The notes: generated from the letters alone by a model not told the origin. Shown: positions 8,587 to 17,648, counted from the stretch's first letter. The stretch: DNA of 63,353 bases from an uncultured Pelagibacteraceae bacterium (GCA_902532225.1 CACAHI010000003.1:1-63353), one strand, 5' to 3'. Numbers and translations: made by a program.

Positions 8587-9105
8587 ATGGCAAGAGTAAC
8601 AGTTGAAGATTGTATCGACAAGGTCGAAAGTCCCTACGAATTAGTTTTAGTTGCAAAAGAAAGAACTACGCAATTAAATTCAGGAATGGAACCTACATTA
8701 GATAGAGATAATGATAAAAACACTGTTATTTCATTAAGAGAAATAGCAGTAGAAAATGTTAAAGTTAAAGACTTGATAGACAGTGGAGTTTATAAGTTAA
8801 GAAAACATATCGAACAAGTTGACGATGGTGAAGATCTTGACGAAGTTGTTGGTGATGATTTTGAAAATTTATATAAAGGGGAAGTTTCAAAAAGTGGAAC
8901 ACCAATTTTACCATCAAAAAGAGCTAGAAAAGTACCAGAAAAAATTCAGGTTACTAAAGAAGATTTGTCTGAACTAAATCAAAGTCCAGAAATATCAGAT
9001 CAAAATATACCAGAAAATTCAGACGAAGATGTATCTTTAGATACAATTAAAGAACAAGAAACAGAAAATTCACCTAAAGAAGAAACTGAAACTTCAAATT
9101 CTTAA
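8587..9105 (+). CDS. rpoZ: RNA polymerase omega subunit with long acidic C-terminal tail
   Basis: Residues 1 to about 75 carry the omega core (MARVTVEDC and the SPYELVLVAKERT segment), which wraps the RpoC C-terminus and aids polymerase assembly. The protein is 172 residues against roughly 70-130 in most bacteria; the extra part is an acidic, Glu/Asp/Ser/Asn-rich, probably disordered tail (about 95-172, for example EQETENSPKEETETSNS). A weak promoter-like pair (TTGATT at 8553, TAAATA at 8575) lies just upstream, but its -10 would be only six bases from the ATG, so promoter use is uncertain. The gene is followed after 24 bases by dusA. Confidence 0.9.
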   Translation: MARVTVEDCIDKVESPYELVLVAKERTTQLNSGMEPTLDRDNDKNTVISLREIAVENVKVKDLIDSGVYKLRKHIEQVDDGEDLDEVVGDDFENLYKGEVSKSGTPILPSKRARKVPEKIQVTKEDLSELNQSPEISDQNIPENSDEDVSLDTIKEQETENSPKEETETSNS

Positions 9106-9129
9106 TAAAATAATATATCTATTAAGGTT

Positions 9130-10113
9130 ATGAATAGAATAGTCTCCGTAGCACCGATGATGGATTGTACTGATCGTCATGAAAGATATTTTCTAAGATT
9201 AATTAGTAAAAATGTCTTGCTTTATACTGAAATGATCGTTTCAGAAGCAATTGACAGAGGTGATAAAAAAAAATTACTGTCGTTTAATTTAAAAGAAAAA
9301 CCAGTAGCATTGCAACTAGGAGGTTCGTCACCAAAACTTTTAGCATCAGCCGCTAAAATTGGTGAAGAATTTGGTTATGATGAAATTAATCTAAATTTAG
9401 GATGCCCTAGTAAAAAAGTCCAAAAAAATAAATTTGGAGCCTGCTTAATTAAAGAACCAAAACTTGTAGCTGAATGTTTAAGTGAAATGCAAACAAAAAC
9501 AAAACTTCCAGTGACTGTAAAAACAAGAATTGGCTATGATGATGTTGATGATTATGAAAGTTTATTTAATTTTATAAATCATTTAAAATCAACTGGAGTT
9601 AAAACATTTATAATTCACGCAAGAAAAGCTATGCTGGGAAAATTTACTCCTAAGCAGAATTTAAATATTCCTCCATTAAAATATGAAATGGTCTATAAAT
9701 TAAAAAAAGATTTTAAAGATCTTGAAATAATTATTAATGGTGGAATTTCATCAACGCATGAAATTAAAAATCATTTAAATAAAGTTGATGGAGCTATGAT
9801 AGGAAGATCAATTTACCATTCACCTTATATGCTAGCTGAAATTGAAAAAGAAATATTTAATAATGATAATGTTTTATCTAGAGAACAAGTAATTGAACAA
9901 TTGGTTCCGTATGTTAAAAATGAAATTAAAAATGGAACTCGAATGAATCAAATAATGAGACATACTTTAGGTTTGTTCCATGGAAAAACTGGTTCGAGTT
10001 TCTGGAAAAATTATCTGACAAAAAATATGTGTGTTAGAGATGCTGATGTGCAAAAAATTGATCATATTATGGATAAAGTTAAATTAGCACCTCAAGCAAG
10101 ATCAGCAGGATAG
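9130..10113 (+). CDS. dusA: tRNA-dihydrouridine synthase A
   Basis: This 327-residue TIM-barrel flavoenzyme opens with VAPMMDCTDRH, the DusA version of the Dus N-terminus, and carries NLNLGCPSKKVQ, the catalytic-loop Cys in NKFGACLI, and FMN-phosphate-binding elements INGGISS and GAMIGRSIYHSPYM. DusA reduces uridines in the tRNA D-loop (U20/U20a) using NADPH. The RHERYF stretch following the opening motif separates DusA from DusB and DusC. Length matches the family. It follows rpoZ by 24 bases and precedes the TauE/SafE gene by one base, so the three are probably cotranscribed. Confidence 0.93.
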   Translation: MNRIVSVAPMMDCTDRHERYFLRLISKNVLLYTEMIVSEAIDRGDKKKLLSFNLKEKPVALQLGGSSPKLLASAAKIGEEFGYDEINLNLGCPSKKVQKNKFGACLIKEPKLVAECLSEMQTKTKLPVTVKTRIGYDDVDDYESLFNFINHLKSTGVKTFIIHARKAMLGKFTPKQNLNIPPLKYEMVYKLKKDFKDLEIIINGGISSTHEIKNHLNKVDGAMIGRSIYHSPYMLAEIEKEIFNNDNVLSREQVIEQLVPYVKNEIKNGTRMNQIMRHTLGLFHGKTGSSFWKNYLTKNMCVRDADVQKIDHIMDKVKLAPQARSAG

Positions 10114-10114
10114 A

Positions 10115-10948
10115 TTGATTAGTTCAATTCTTACAAACGAATATTTTTTTTTCATATTATTAATGATCCTTACTGCTTTTCCAGTTGGTTTTCTTGCTGG
10201 ATTATTTGGAATTGGTGGAGGGCTTATTACTGTTCCTTTTCTATTTTTTATCTTTGATAGTTTAAACATAAATCAGGATTACTTGATGCATTTAGCGGTT
10301 GGAACTTCATTTTCAATAATTGTTCCTACTTCTATAATTTCTGTACTAACTCATAAAAAACATGGATCAGTTGATTTTAGTGTGATCAAAAATTATGCAT
10401 TTTTTGTAATAATAGGAGTTTTATCAGGAACTACATTTGCAGCTATTTTGCATACCAAATCTCTTTTATTATTTTTCACTATAATCGTTTATTTGTGTGG
10501 AGCTTACTTATTAAACATTAAGGATAAAACAAATAAGTTAAAAGTGAATTTTAATCTAATGCCAAGGATTTTACTTGGTTTTGTTTCAGGATTTGTTTCA
10601 TCTACTATGGGTATAGGAGGAGCAATTATGAATGTTCCTATCCTAAAATATTTTGGCTATCCAATTAATAAAGCAATAGGTAGTGCAGCCGCCATTGGTT
10701 CAGTGATTTCTTTATTTGGTGCAATAGGTTTTTTAATTTCAGGTTCTTTTTTAAAAGCTGATTTACCATTAAGCGTAGGATTTATAAATATTCCTGCTTT
10801 TTTAATATTTATACCAATAACCATGTTTATGGCGAGAGTAGGAGCTAACACAGTTAACAAACTTGATAAATCAAAATTACAGAATTTTTTTGGGATTTTT
10901 TTATATATAGTAGGAACTATCTTTTTATATAGATATCTTACTATTTAA
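10115..10948 (+). CDS. TauE/SafE family membrane permease (TTG start)
   Basis: This 277-residue protein has about eight hydrophobic helices and the duplicated TauE/SafE (former DUF81) signature: FLAGLFGIGGGLITVP in the first half and FVSSTMGIGGAIMNVP in the second. Members export sulfite, sulfoacetate or related organic anions; substrate here is unknown. The best start is TTG at 10115, one base after the dusA stop, because it preserves the charged N-terminus before TM1; the next ATG would cut into TM1. It is convergent with the phosphomannomutase gene, with 7 bases between stops and no visible terminator. Confidence 0.85.
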   Translation: MISSILTNEYFFFILLMILTAFPVGFLAGLFGIGGGLITVPFLFFIFDSLNINQDYLMHLAVGTSFSIIVPTSIISVLTHKKHGSVDFSVIKNYAFFVIIGVLSGTTFAAILHTKSLLLFFTIIVYLCGAYLLNIKDKTNKLKVNFNLMPRILLGFVSGFVSSTMGIGGAIMNVPILKYFGYPINKAIGSAAAIGSVISLFGAIGFLISGSFLKADLPLSVGFINIPAFLIFIPITMFMARVGANTVNKLDKSKLQNFFGIFLYIVGTIFLYRYLTI

Positions 10949-10955
10949 TTCTAAA

Positions 10956-12401
10956 TTAAATTTTTTGATCGTATTCACCAATTTTACCGGTTTTTTGGAG
11001 TAATTCATCAATGAATTCAAAGATCTTTTTCTTTCTATCATCAGATGCAGGACTCTCAGTAACAACCACTAATGAAGGTTTGTTTGAAGATGCTCTTATT
11101 AATCCCCACGAACCATCTTCTAAAGAAAATCTAATTCCATTAACTGTCAATATTTTATTTATAGTTAGTCCATCTATTTTTATATTATCATTTTTTAATT
11201 TTTTAATATTAGAGGTTAAATTATCAATTAAAATATATTTATCCTCATCTTTACAAAAAGGAGCCATTGTTGGACTTTGAAAAGTTTTTGGCAAACTTTC
11301 ATTTAATTCACTAATTTTTGAATTTTGGTTATCTAATAAATGACAAATTTGTATTGCAGAATTTATTCCATCATCAAATCCATATCCCAAAGGTTTATTA
11401 AAGAAAAAGTGTCCACTTTTTTCAAAACCAGCTATTGCATTATCTTCATTAACTTTTCTTTTGATATAAGAATGTCCAGTTTTCCAGTATATTGTTTTAC
11501 AATTATTTTTTATTAAAATTTCATCTTTTTCAAACAATCCAGTTGATTTAACATCTACAATAAACTTTGAATTTTGATGTTTATTTGAAATATTTCTTGC
11601 AATTAGTAAACCGATTTTATCTGCAAAAATTTCGTTTCCATTGTTATCAATTACTCCAACACGATCTCCATCTCCATCGAAACCAAATCCAACATCAGCA
11701 TTGTTTTCTTTTACTGATTTAGCTATTTCATGAAGCATTTTCATGTCCTCTGGATTTGGATTGTATTTTGGGAAATTAAAATCTAAATTACAATCTAATT
11801 CAATAACTTCACATCCTATACCTCTTAAAATATTTGGTGCAAAAATTCCTGCTGTTCCATTGCCACATGCTACTACTGCTTTAATTTTTTTTTTAATTTT
11901 ATTAGAAGATAAATCTTTTATATATATTTTATTAAAATCTTTTATTTCTTTATAAGAACCTTTATCTTCAGTAAATTTTCCTTGTAAAACAATTTCTTTA
12001 AGTTCAAGCATTTCTTCCTTACAATGTGTTAAGCCTTTTTCGATGCCCATTTTAATTCCTGTCCAACCATTTTCGTTATGGCTTGCAGTTATCATTGCAA
12101 CTGCATCGGTTTGTAATTTAAACTGCGAAAAATAGACGGTAGGTGATAGACTTAACCCTATATCTTCAACATGACATCCAGTTGAAATTAGACCATCTAT
12201 AAAATTTTTCTTTACTTCTTCACTATAAGATCTGTAGTCATGACCAACTGAAATTCTTGGATTTTTTATTTTATTATTAACTTGTGTTCCAAAACCTTTG
12301 CCTACCAGCTTTATCCCCTCTGAATTTATTTTTTCGGGATACAACCATCGGGCATCGTATTCTCTAAAACCCAGAGGATCAATTTTTATGGATTTTTGCA
12401 T
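10956..12401 (-). CDS. Phosphomannomutase/phosphoglucomutase
   Basis: This 481-residue alpha-D-phosphohexomutase has the phosphoserine loop ITASHNENGWTG, the metal-binding loop GFGFDGDGDRVG, the sugar-binding loop GFEKSGHFF and a C-terminal phosphate-binding domain (about 390-481, DGSWGLIRASSNKP). It interconverts hexose 1- and 6-phosphates (mannose and/or glucose), feeding nucleotide-sugar and surface polysaccharide synthesis; AlgC-type enzymes use both. Four domains and length are normal. It is transcribed alone, divergently from nrdA across a 154-base region that also holds an SOS-box-like sequence, so that element could in principle affect this gene too. Confidence 0.9.
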   Translation of the reverse strand: MQKSIKIDPLGFREYDARWLYPEKINSEGIKLVGKGFGTQVNNKIKNPRISVGHDYRSYSEEVKKNFIDGLISTGCHVEDIGLSLSPTVYFSQFKLQTDAVAMITASHNENGWTGIKMGIEKGLTHCKEEMLELKEIVLQGKFTEDKGSYKEIKDFNKIYIKDLSSNKIKKKIKAVVACGNGTAGIFAPNILRGIGCEVIELDCNLDFNFPKYNPNPEDMKMLHEIAKSVKENNADVGFGFDGDGDRVGVIDNNGNEIFADKIGLLIARNISNKHQNSKFIVDVKSTGLFEKDEILIKNNCKTIYWKTGHSYIKRKVNEDNAIAGFEKSGHFFFNKPLGYGFDDGINSAIQICHLLDNQNSKISELNESLPKTFQSPTMAPFCKDEDKYILIDNLTSNIKKLKNDNIKIDGLTINKILTVNGIRFSLEDGSWGLIRASSNKPSLVVVTESPASDDRKKKIFEFIDELLQKTGKIGEYDQKI

Positions 12402-12451
12402 TTAAATATATGTACATTTTTTTAACTTTTTTATTGATAAATTTTTTATAT

Positions 12452-12466
12452 GTTCTATATATGTTC
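12452..12466. promoter_or_regulatory. Candidate SOS (LexA) box GTTC-N7-GTTC upstream of nrdA
   Basis: The bases read GTTC TATATAT GTTC, a perfect match to the direct-repeat SOS box described for Alphaproteobacteria such as Caulobacter and Rhizobium (GTTC-N7-GTTC). It lies 90 bases before the nrdA ATG and 51 bases before the divergent phosphomannomutase start. LexA repression of ribonucleotide reductase would make sense for supplying dNTPs during repair. Direct reading; function is inferred, and in an AT-rich genome chance occurrence is possible. Confidence 0.55.
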
Positions 12467-12508
12467 TATTGATTTCTAATTTATATAGTATATTAAGGAA
12501 ATCTACAT

Positions 12509-12523
12509 ACAACATATAGTTGT
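12509..12523. promoter_or_regulatory. Palindromic operator-like site upstream of nrdA (NrdR-like?)
   Basis: ACAAC-ATATA-GTTGT is a perfect 5-base inverted repeat around an AT core, 33 bases before the nrdA ATG. NrdR boxes, which flank ribonucleotide reductase genes in most bacteria, have a similar AT-cored palindrome, but this one is a base shorter than the usual 16-base consensus and only one copy is visible. It could also be an operator for another repressor. Confidence 0.35.
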
Positions 12524-12555
12524 TTTACAAAAAAAGTAATAAAAGGGTACTATAA

Positions 12556-14493
12556 ATGAACAAAATTTTGTCTCAGGCATTAAAGGAAGCTGTTTCCCAA
12601 TATTCACCTATTATAGAAAAGCAAAACAACGAAAAAAGACCAGACTTATTCACGTTAAATAACGAAACAGAGCTTTTCCAAAATGCTAAAGGAATAACAA
12701 TTAAAATAGATAGATCAAGAGATGAAAATTTAACAGTTTTTGGTAAAGCAACTTTAAGTGACAGGTACTTAGGTTTTAATGAATCTTATCAAGATTTATT
12801 TGCAAGGGTAGCCAGCTATTATGCTGACGACAATCTTCATGCACAAAGATTGTATAATTATATAAGCAATCTTTGGTTTATGCCAGCAACACCGGTTCTT
12901 TCTAATGGAGGGACAAAAAGAGGTTTGCCTATATCATGTTTTTTAAATGAAGCTGGAGATAGTCTAAATGGAATTTTAGATTTGTGGAGTGAGAATGTTT
13001 GGTTAGCAGCAAAAGGTGGCGGAATAGGAAGCTATTGGGGAAACTTAAGATCAATCGGTGAAAAAATTGGAAGAGTAGGAAAAACATCGGGAATAATTCC
13101 TTTTATAAAGGTAATGGATTCATTAACAATGGCAATTAGCCAAGGCTCATTAAGAAGAGGTTCGGCAGCTTGTTATCTTCCAATTGACCATCCTGAAATT
13201 GAAGAGTTTATTGAAATGAGAAGACCAACTGGCGGCGATCCAAATAGAAAAGCATTAAATTTACATCATGGAGTTTTAGTTACTGATGCTTTCATGAGAG
13301 CTGTGGAATTAGATGAACAATGGGGATTAAAAAGTCCAAAAGATGGTTCTGTGCAATCAACAGTATCCGCTAGAAATTTATGGATAAGACTTTTGACAGC
13401 TAGAGTTGAAACTGGCGAACCATATATAATTTTTATAGACACAGTAAATAGACAAATTCCACAACATCACAAACTTGCAGGATTAACTGTTAAGACATCT
13501 AATTTGTGCAGCGAAATAACATTACCAACTGGAATGGATAAAGATGGAAAAGATAGAACAGCTGTGTGCTGTTTATCATCTTTAAATATTGAAAAGTACG
13601 ACGAATGGAAAGATGATAAAAATTTTATAGAAGATGTAATGAGATTTTTAGATAATGTGCTAACTGATTTTATAGAAAGAGCTCCTGACGAATTCAGTGA
13701 TGCAAAGTATTCAGCTTTAAGAGAAAGAAGCGTTGGATTAGGTGTTATGGGTTTACATTCGTACTTTCAAAAAAAAATGATACCATTTGAGTCTGTAATG
13801 AGCAAAGTTTGGAACAAAAAAATATTTAATAACATACAACAAGATGTTGATAAAGCATCAAAGATTTTAGCAGAAGAAAGAGGAGCATGTCCTGATGCTG
13901 AAGATTACGGCATTAAAGAAAGATTTTCTAATAAGACAGCTATTGCACCAACTGCATCTATTTCTATTATTTGTGGAGGAACTTCTCCAGGAATTGAACC
14001 CATAGCTGCAAATAGTTATACTCATAAAACTTTATCTGGCTCATTTAATGTTAAAAATAAATATCTAAAAGATATTTTATCTAAATATGGAAAGGACGAT
14101 GATGAGACGTGGTCTAGTATAACAACAAACCAAGGCTCTGTTTCACATTTAGATTTTTTAACAAAAGAAGAAAAAGATGTTTTCAAAACAGCATTTGAGT
14201 TAGATCAAAGATGGGTCGTGGATTTAGGTGCAGACAGAACTCCTCATATTTCACAAGCTCAATCTATAAACATATTTTTACCTGCAGATGTACACAAAAG
14301 AGATCTTCATCAAATTCATTTCCAGGCATGGAAAAAAGGACTGAAAAGCCTTTATTATTGTAGATCAAAATCAATACAGAGAGCTGAAAATGTTAATGAT
14401 GCAAATTCTACTGATATTACAGCAAATGTATACAAATCAAAAAAACAGCAAGAAGACCAACCAGAATACGAGGAGTGTTTATCATGTCAGTAG
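12556..14493 (+). CDS. nrdA: Class I ribonucleoside-diphosphate reductase, large (alpha) subunit, without ATP-cone
   Basis: This 645-residue subunit reduces ribonucleoside diphosphates to deoxynucleotides. Catalytic features are the reductive-pair Cys in PISCFLNEAGDS (C128) and in the VCCLSS segment, the radical Cys/Glu in SNLCSEITLPT, and a C-terminal swinging pair CLSC at the end of the protein. The E. coli enzyme is about 760 residues and starts with a roughly 90-residue ATP-cone; here the N-terminus enters the reductase core almost directly, so dATP shut-off through that domain is absent. The stop overlaps the nrdB ATG. An SOS-box-like site and a palindrome lie upstream. Confidence 0.93.
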   Translation: MNKILSQALKEAVSQYSPIIEKQNNEKRPDLFTLNNETELFQNAKGITIKIDRSRDENLTVFGKATLSDRYLGFNESYQDLFARVASYYADDNLHAQRLYNYISNLWFMPATPVLSNGGTKRGLPISCFLNEAGDSLNGILDLWSENVWLAAKGGGIGSYWGNLRSIGEKIGRVGKTSGIIPFIKVMDSLTMAISQGSLRRGSAACYLPIDHPEIEEFIEMRRPTGGDPNRKALNLHHGVLVTDAFMRAVELDEQWGLKSPKDGSVQSTVSARNLWIRLLTARVETGEPYIIFIDTVNRQIPQHHKLAGLTVKTSNLCSEITLPTGMDKDGKDRTAVCCLSSLNIEKYDEWKDDKNFIEDVMRFLDNVLTDFIERAPDEFSDAKYSALRERSVGLGVMGLHSYFQKKMIPFESVMSKVWNKKIFNNIQQDVDKASKILAEERGACPDAEDYGIKERFSNKTAIAPTASISIICGGTSPGIEPIAANSYTHKTLSGSFNVKNKYLKDILSKYGKDDDETWSSITTNQGSVSHLDFLTKEEKDVFKTAFELDQRWVVDLGADRTPHISQAQSINIFLPADVHKRDLHQIHFQAWKKGLKSLYYCRSKSIQRAENVNDANSTDITANVYKSKKQQEDQPEYEECLSCQ

Positions 14494-15491
14494 TTAAAAA
14501 AATTAATTCAGAAATAATTCAACCAAAAAAAATGGGACTTTTAGTTGAAAATCCTGTTTATAAACCTTTTAGATATCCATGGTGTTACGATGCATGGCTC
14601 ACTCAACAAAGAATTCATTGGCTACCAGAAGAAGTTCCATTAGGAGATGATGTAAGAGATTGGCAAAAAAATTTATCACAAGCTGAAAAAAATTTATTGA
14701 CTCAAATTTTTAGATTTTTTACTCAAGCAGATGTTGAAGTTAATAATTGTTATCTAAGACACTACACAACGGTCTTTAAACCAACTGAAGTACTTATGAT
14801 GATGACTGCGTTTGCAGCAATGGAAACAGTTCATATAGCTGCTTACTCACACTTGTTAGATACCATTGGAATGCCAGAATCTGAATACTCTGCGTTTATG
14901 AAATACAAAGAGATGAAAGATAAATACGATTACATGCAAGGTTTTAATGTAAATTCAAAAGAAGATATTGCTAAAACAGTTGCAGTATTCAGTGCATTTA
15001 CAGAAGGTCTTCAGTTATTTGCAAGTTTTGCAATTTTGTTAAATTTTCCAAGACACAACAAAATGAAAGGTATGGGGCAAATTGTTACTTGGTCGGTTAG
15101 AGATGAAACGCTGCACTGCAATTCAATGATTAGACTCTTTAAAGAATTTATAAATGAAAATCCACAAATATGGACTCCTCAACTTAAAAAAGAACTTTAT
15201 GAGGCATGTAGAACAATAATCGATCATGAAGATGCTTTCATAGATTTAGCTTTTGAAATGGGACCCATGGAGGGATTAACTGCCAAAGAAGTTAAAGATT
15301 ATATAAGATTTATTGGAAACAGAAGATTGGTTCAATTAGGTTTAGAACCAATTTACAAAATTGATAAAAACCCACTAACTTGGTTAGATACAATGCTTAA
15401 TGCTGTTGAGCACATGAACTTCTTTGAAGGTAGAGCGACAGAGTATTCTAAAGCATCGACACAAGGAAATTGGACTGAAGCATTTTCTTAA
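14484..15491 (+). CDS. nrdB: Class I ribonucleotide reductase, small (beta) subunit
   Basis: NrdB houses the di-metal centre and tyrosyl radical. The motif METVHIAAY supplies Glu114, His117 and radical Tyr121 with the same spacing as E. coli E115/H118/Y122; a second ligand block occurs as VRDETLH. I place the start at ATG 14484 because AGGAG at 14471-14475 is spaced 8 bases from it; a GTG at 14475 would add three residues and lies inside that ribosome site. This gives 335 residues, normal for the family, with a 10-base overlap with nrdA. The C-terminus carries acidic and aromatic residues for docking to NrdA. Its stop overlaps the convergent SGNH gene by 4 bases. Confidence 0.93.
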   Translation: MSVVKKINSEIIQPKKMGLLVENPVYKPFRYPWCYDAWLTQQRIHWLPEEVPLGDDVRDWQKNLSQAEKNLLTQIFRFFTQADVEVNNCYLRHYTTVFKPTEVLMMMTAFAAMETVHIAAYSHLLDTIGMPESEYSAFMKYKEMKDKYDYMQGFNVNSKEDIAKTVAVFSAFTEGLQLFASFAILLNFPRHNKMKGMGQIVTWSVRDETLHCNSMIRLFKEFINENPQIWTPQLKKELYEACRTIIDHEDAFIDLAFEMGPMEGLTAKEVKDYIRFIGNRRLVQLGLEPIYKIDKNPLTWLDTMLNAVEHMNFFEGRATEYSKASTQGNWTEAFS

Positions 15492-16522
15492 TTTTTAAAA
15501 ATATTATTTAAAAGATTTTCATAAATAAAATTAGCTGCTTTAGCTGACCCTTGTTTATTTAGATGTGTCCAATCATAAAAGTCTTCATACTGCAAATTTG
15601 CATTTTTAGCTAAATTTATACAATGTAATTTTTTTTCATTACAATGATTTATAATTGTCTCTGAAATTATGTACAAATCTTTATTTATTCCAGTTCCAGA
15701 AATTTGAGTAATATAAATAACTTTTGATCCTCTTTTTAAAACTTTATTTGTTAGTTCTTCTAAATATTTAAGATAAATTTTATTAATTAAAGGAGTTTCG
15801 ATTTCGTCGTAATTAAATTTTTCATAACGAATAAAACTATTGTTATTTCTTTCTCCATAAACTTTTGTATTCTCATTAACAATATTAGCAAATTTATTAA
15901 ATTTAAATTTTAAATATAAGCTTGTTTTTAAAACTCTGTACTTTGTATAAAAAAAAGAGTTAGATTGTAAATATTCAATAATATTTTCTTTTTGACTATT
16001 TTCTTCTAAAAAATCAATTGCTCGAGGTTTTGAATTTTTTTTAATTATACTTTGGTCATTAATTCCAATATAAAATATATAATATTTTGGATTTAAGTTT
16101 TTAATTTTATCAAACCAACTTTCAAAGCTATTTAAATGCCCGATAATAGACATTCCATCAATACCAGCATTTACAATATTTTTTGAACTTTTTTTACTAT
16201 TTAGGATACCAACTATAGTTTCTTCATAATTTAAAAATTTTTGATTAGTTGTTGAACCACCTGAAAAAACTATATCAATATTTATTGGTTTTACTTCTTT
16301 TTTTCCTACTCTAAATGCTAGATTATTTCTTTTATATAAAGATGTTCCTTTGTGAAGTTCAAAATCGAATTTATAAACTCTTTCTATATTTCTTTCAGCA
16401 GTCAATTTAAGATCAAGTTTATTTTTAAACCAATAGCCAAATATCAGTTCAATAACAAACAATAAAAATATAAGTAAAAATAAATTAATAAATAAAACTT
16501 TAAATATTGGGTAGTTTTTCAA
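15488..16522 (-). CDS. Membrane-anchored SGNH/GDSL-family hydrolase
   Basis: This 344-residue protein has one N-terminal transmembrane segment (about 8-30) followed by an extracytoplasmic domain with SGNH blocks: the nucleophile-like Ser in FSGGSTTN, Gly in a VNAG block, Asn in YIGINDQS and the catalytic Asp-His pair in YDWTHLNKQG. Such enzymes are esterases or acyl-transfer hydrolases, often acting on surface polysaccharides or lipids; the substrate is unknown. It is the last gene of the minus-strand group (prpD, prpB, prpC, this gene), 1 base after prpC, but its function appears unrelated to propionate metabolism. Confidence 0.8.
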   Translation of the reverse strand: MKNYPIFKVLFINLFLLIFLLFVIELIFGYWFKNKLDLKLTAERNIERVYKFDFELHKGTSLYKRNNLAFRVGKKEVKPINIDIVFSGGSTTNQKFLNYEETIVGILNSKKSSKNIVNAGIDGMSIIGHLNSFESWFDKIKNLNPKYYIFYIGINDQSIIKKNSKPRAIDFLEENSQKENIIEYLQSNSFFYTKYRVLKTSLYLKFKFNKFANIVNENTKVYGERNNNSFIRYEKFNYDEIETPLINKIYLKYLEELTNKVLKRGSKVIYITQISGTGINKDLYIISETIINHCNEKKLHCINLAKNANLQYEDFYDWTHLNKQGSAKAANFIYENLLNNIFKN

Positions 16523-16523
16523 T

Positions 16524-17648
16524 TTATCTTTGATTTAACAACATCACTTTACGATGTTTTTGACCACTATACTTGGAAAGAGGTCTAATTAATTTGTTTG
16601 CAGCATGCTGTTCCATTATATGAGCAGACCAACCAGTAATTCTTGATGTAACAAATATAGGAGTAAAAAAATCAGTATCAAAACCCATTAAATGATAGGT
16701 TGGCCCCGTTGGATAATCAACGTTAGGATGAATATTTTTTTTATCTATCATCACCTTTTTAACGATATTGTAAATTTTAATAAATTTTTTATCAGATTTT
16801 ATTCTTGATACGTTTTTGAAATATTTCTCCATTGTAGGTACTCGTGAGTCACCAGATTTATAAACTCTATGTCCAAATCCCATAACAACTTCTTTTTTAC
16901 TTAAAGCATTGTTGATCCATTTAAGAGCATTCTCAGGCTTTTTAATTTTATTCATCATATGCATTACTTCTTCGTTTGCTCCACCGTGCAAAGGCCCTTT
17001 TAAACTTGCAATAGCTCCAGTAATTGCTCCATGAATATCTGATAAACTACTTGTTATAGTTCTTGCAGTAAAAGTTGAAACATTAAAACTATGTTCAGCA
17101 TATAAAATTAAAGAGACATCAAATGCTTTAACTATTTCTTTATTTGGAACTTTCCCAAAACACATATGAAAAAAGTTTTCAGCAAAAGAAAGATTTTTTT
17201 TCGGCTTAATTATTTTTTTTCCTTTTCTTATTCTATAAAAAGCAGCGAGTGCAGTAGGAGTTTTAGCAAAAATTCTCATTGCTTTTCTCATATTTGCTTC
17301 AGGAGAGTTGTTTGTTGTATCTTTATCTTCTAATCCCATCACACTTACAGCAGTTCTAGCTACATCCATTGGATGTGATTTTTTTGGCATATGTTTGATT
17401 ATTTCATTAAGATTTTTGCTTAAATCTCTATTCAGTTTTTCTTCTTTTTCGAATTTTTTTAACTGAATACTGTTTGGCAAATCTCCATTAAGTATTAAAT
17501 AAGCTGCCTCTTCAAATTTGCAAACTTCACATAAATCTTGAACTGCATAACCTCTATAAGTTAGAGAATTAATTTCTGGCATTACTTTAGACACCTGTGT
17601 TTCATCGACCACAATTCCTAATAGACCTTTTTTGATTTCATCGCTCAT
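16524..17648 (-). CDS. prpC: 2-methylcitrate synthase / citrate synthase family
   Basis: This 374-residue citrate synthase-fold protein has active-site blocks with His in LKGPLHGGANEEV and in VMGFGHRVYKSGDSR, and a C-terminal Arg/Asp region (GFDTDFFTPIFVTSR). Methylcitrate synthase condenses propionyl-CoA with oxaloacetate. The family also holds true citrate synthases, but adjacency to prpB and prpD decides the call. Its ATG overlaps the prpB stop by one base (TAATG). No citrate-synthase-type zinc or extra N-terminal domain is present, in keeping with the shorter PrpC/type II-like enzymes. Confidence 0.88.
   Translation of the reverse strand: MSDEIKKGLLGIVVDETQVSKVMPEINSLTYRGYAVQDLCEVCKFEEAAYLILNGDLPNSIQLKKFEKEEKLNRDLSKNLNEIIKHMPKKSHPMDVARTAVSVMGLEDKDTTNNSPEANMRKAMRIFAKTPTALAAFYRIRKGKKIIKPKKNLSFAENFFHMCFGKVPNKEIVKAFDVSLILYAEHSFNVSTFTARTITSSLSDIHGAITGAIASLKGPLHGGANEEVMHMMNKIKKPENALKWINNALSKKEVVMGFGHRVYKSGDSRVPTMEKYFKNVSRIKSDKKFIKIYNIVKKVMIDKKNIHPNVDYPTGPTYHLMGFDTDFFTPIFVTSRITGWSAHIMEQHAANKLIRPLSKYSGQKHRKVMLLNQR

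Noticed and set aside
12449-12469. TATGTTCTAT direct repeat read as a pair of NrdR boxes
   Set aside because: It is a direct rather than inverted repeat with 11-base spacing; GTTC-N7-GTTC fits the SOS box instead.
14475-14483. GTG start for nrdB nine bases upstream of the ATG
   Set aside because: The GTG lies within the AGGAG ribosome site that is well spaced for ATG 14484.
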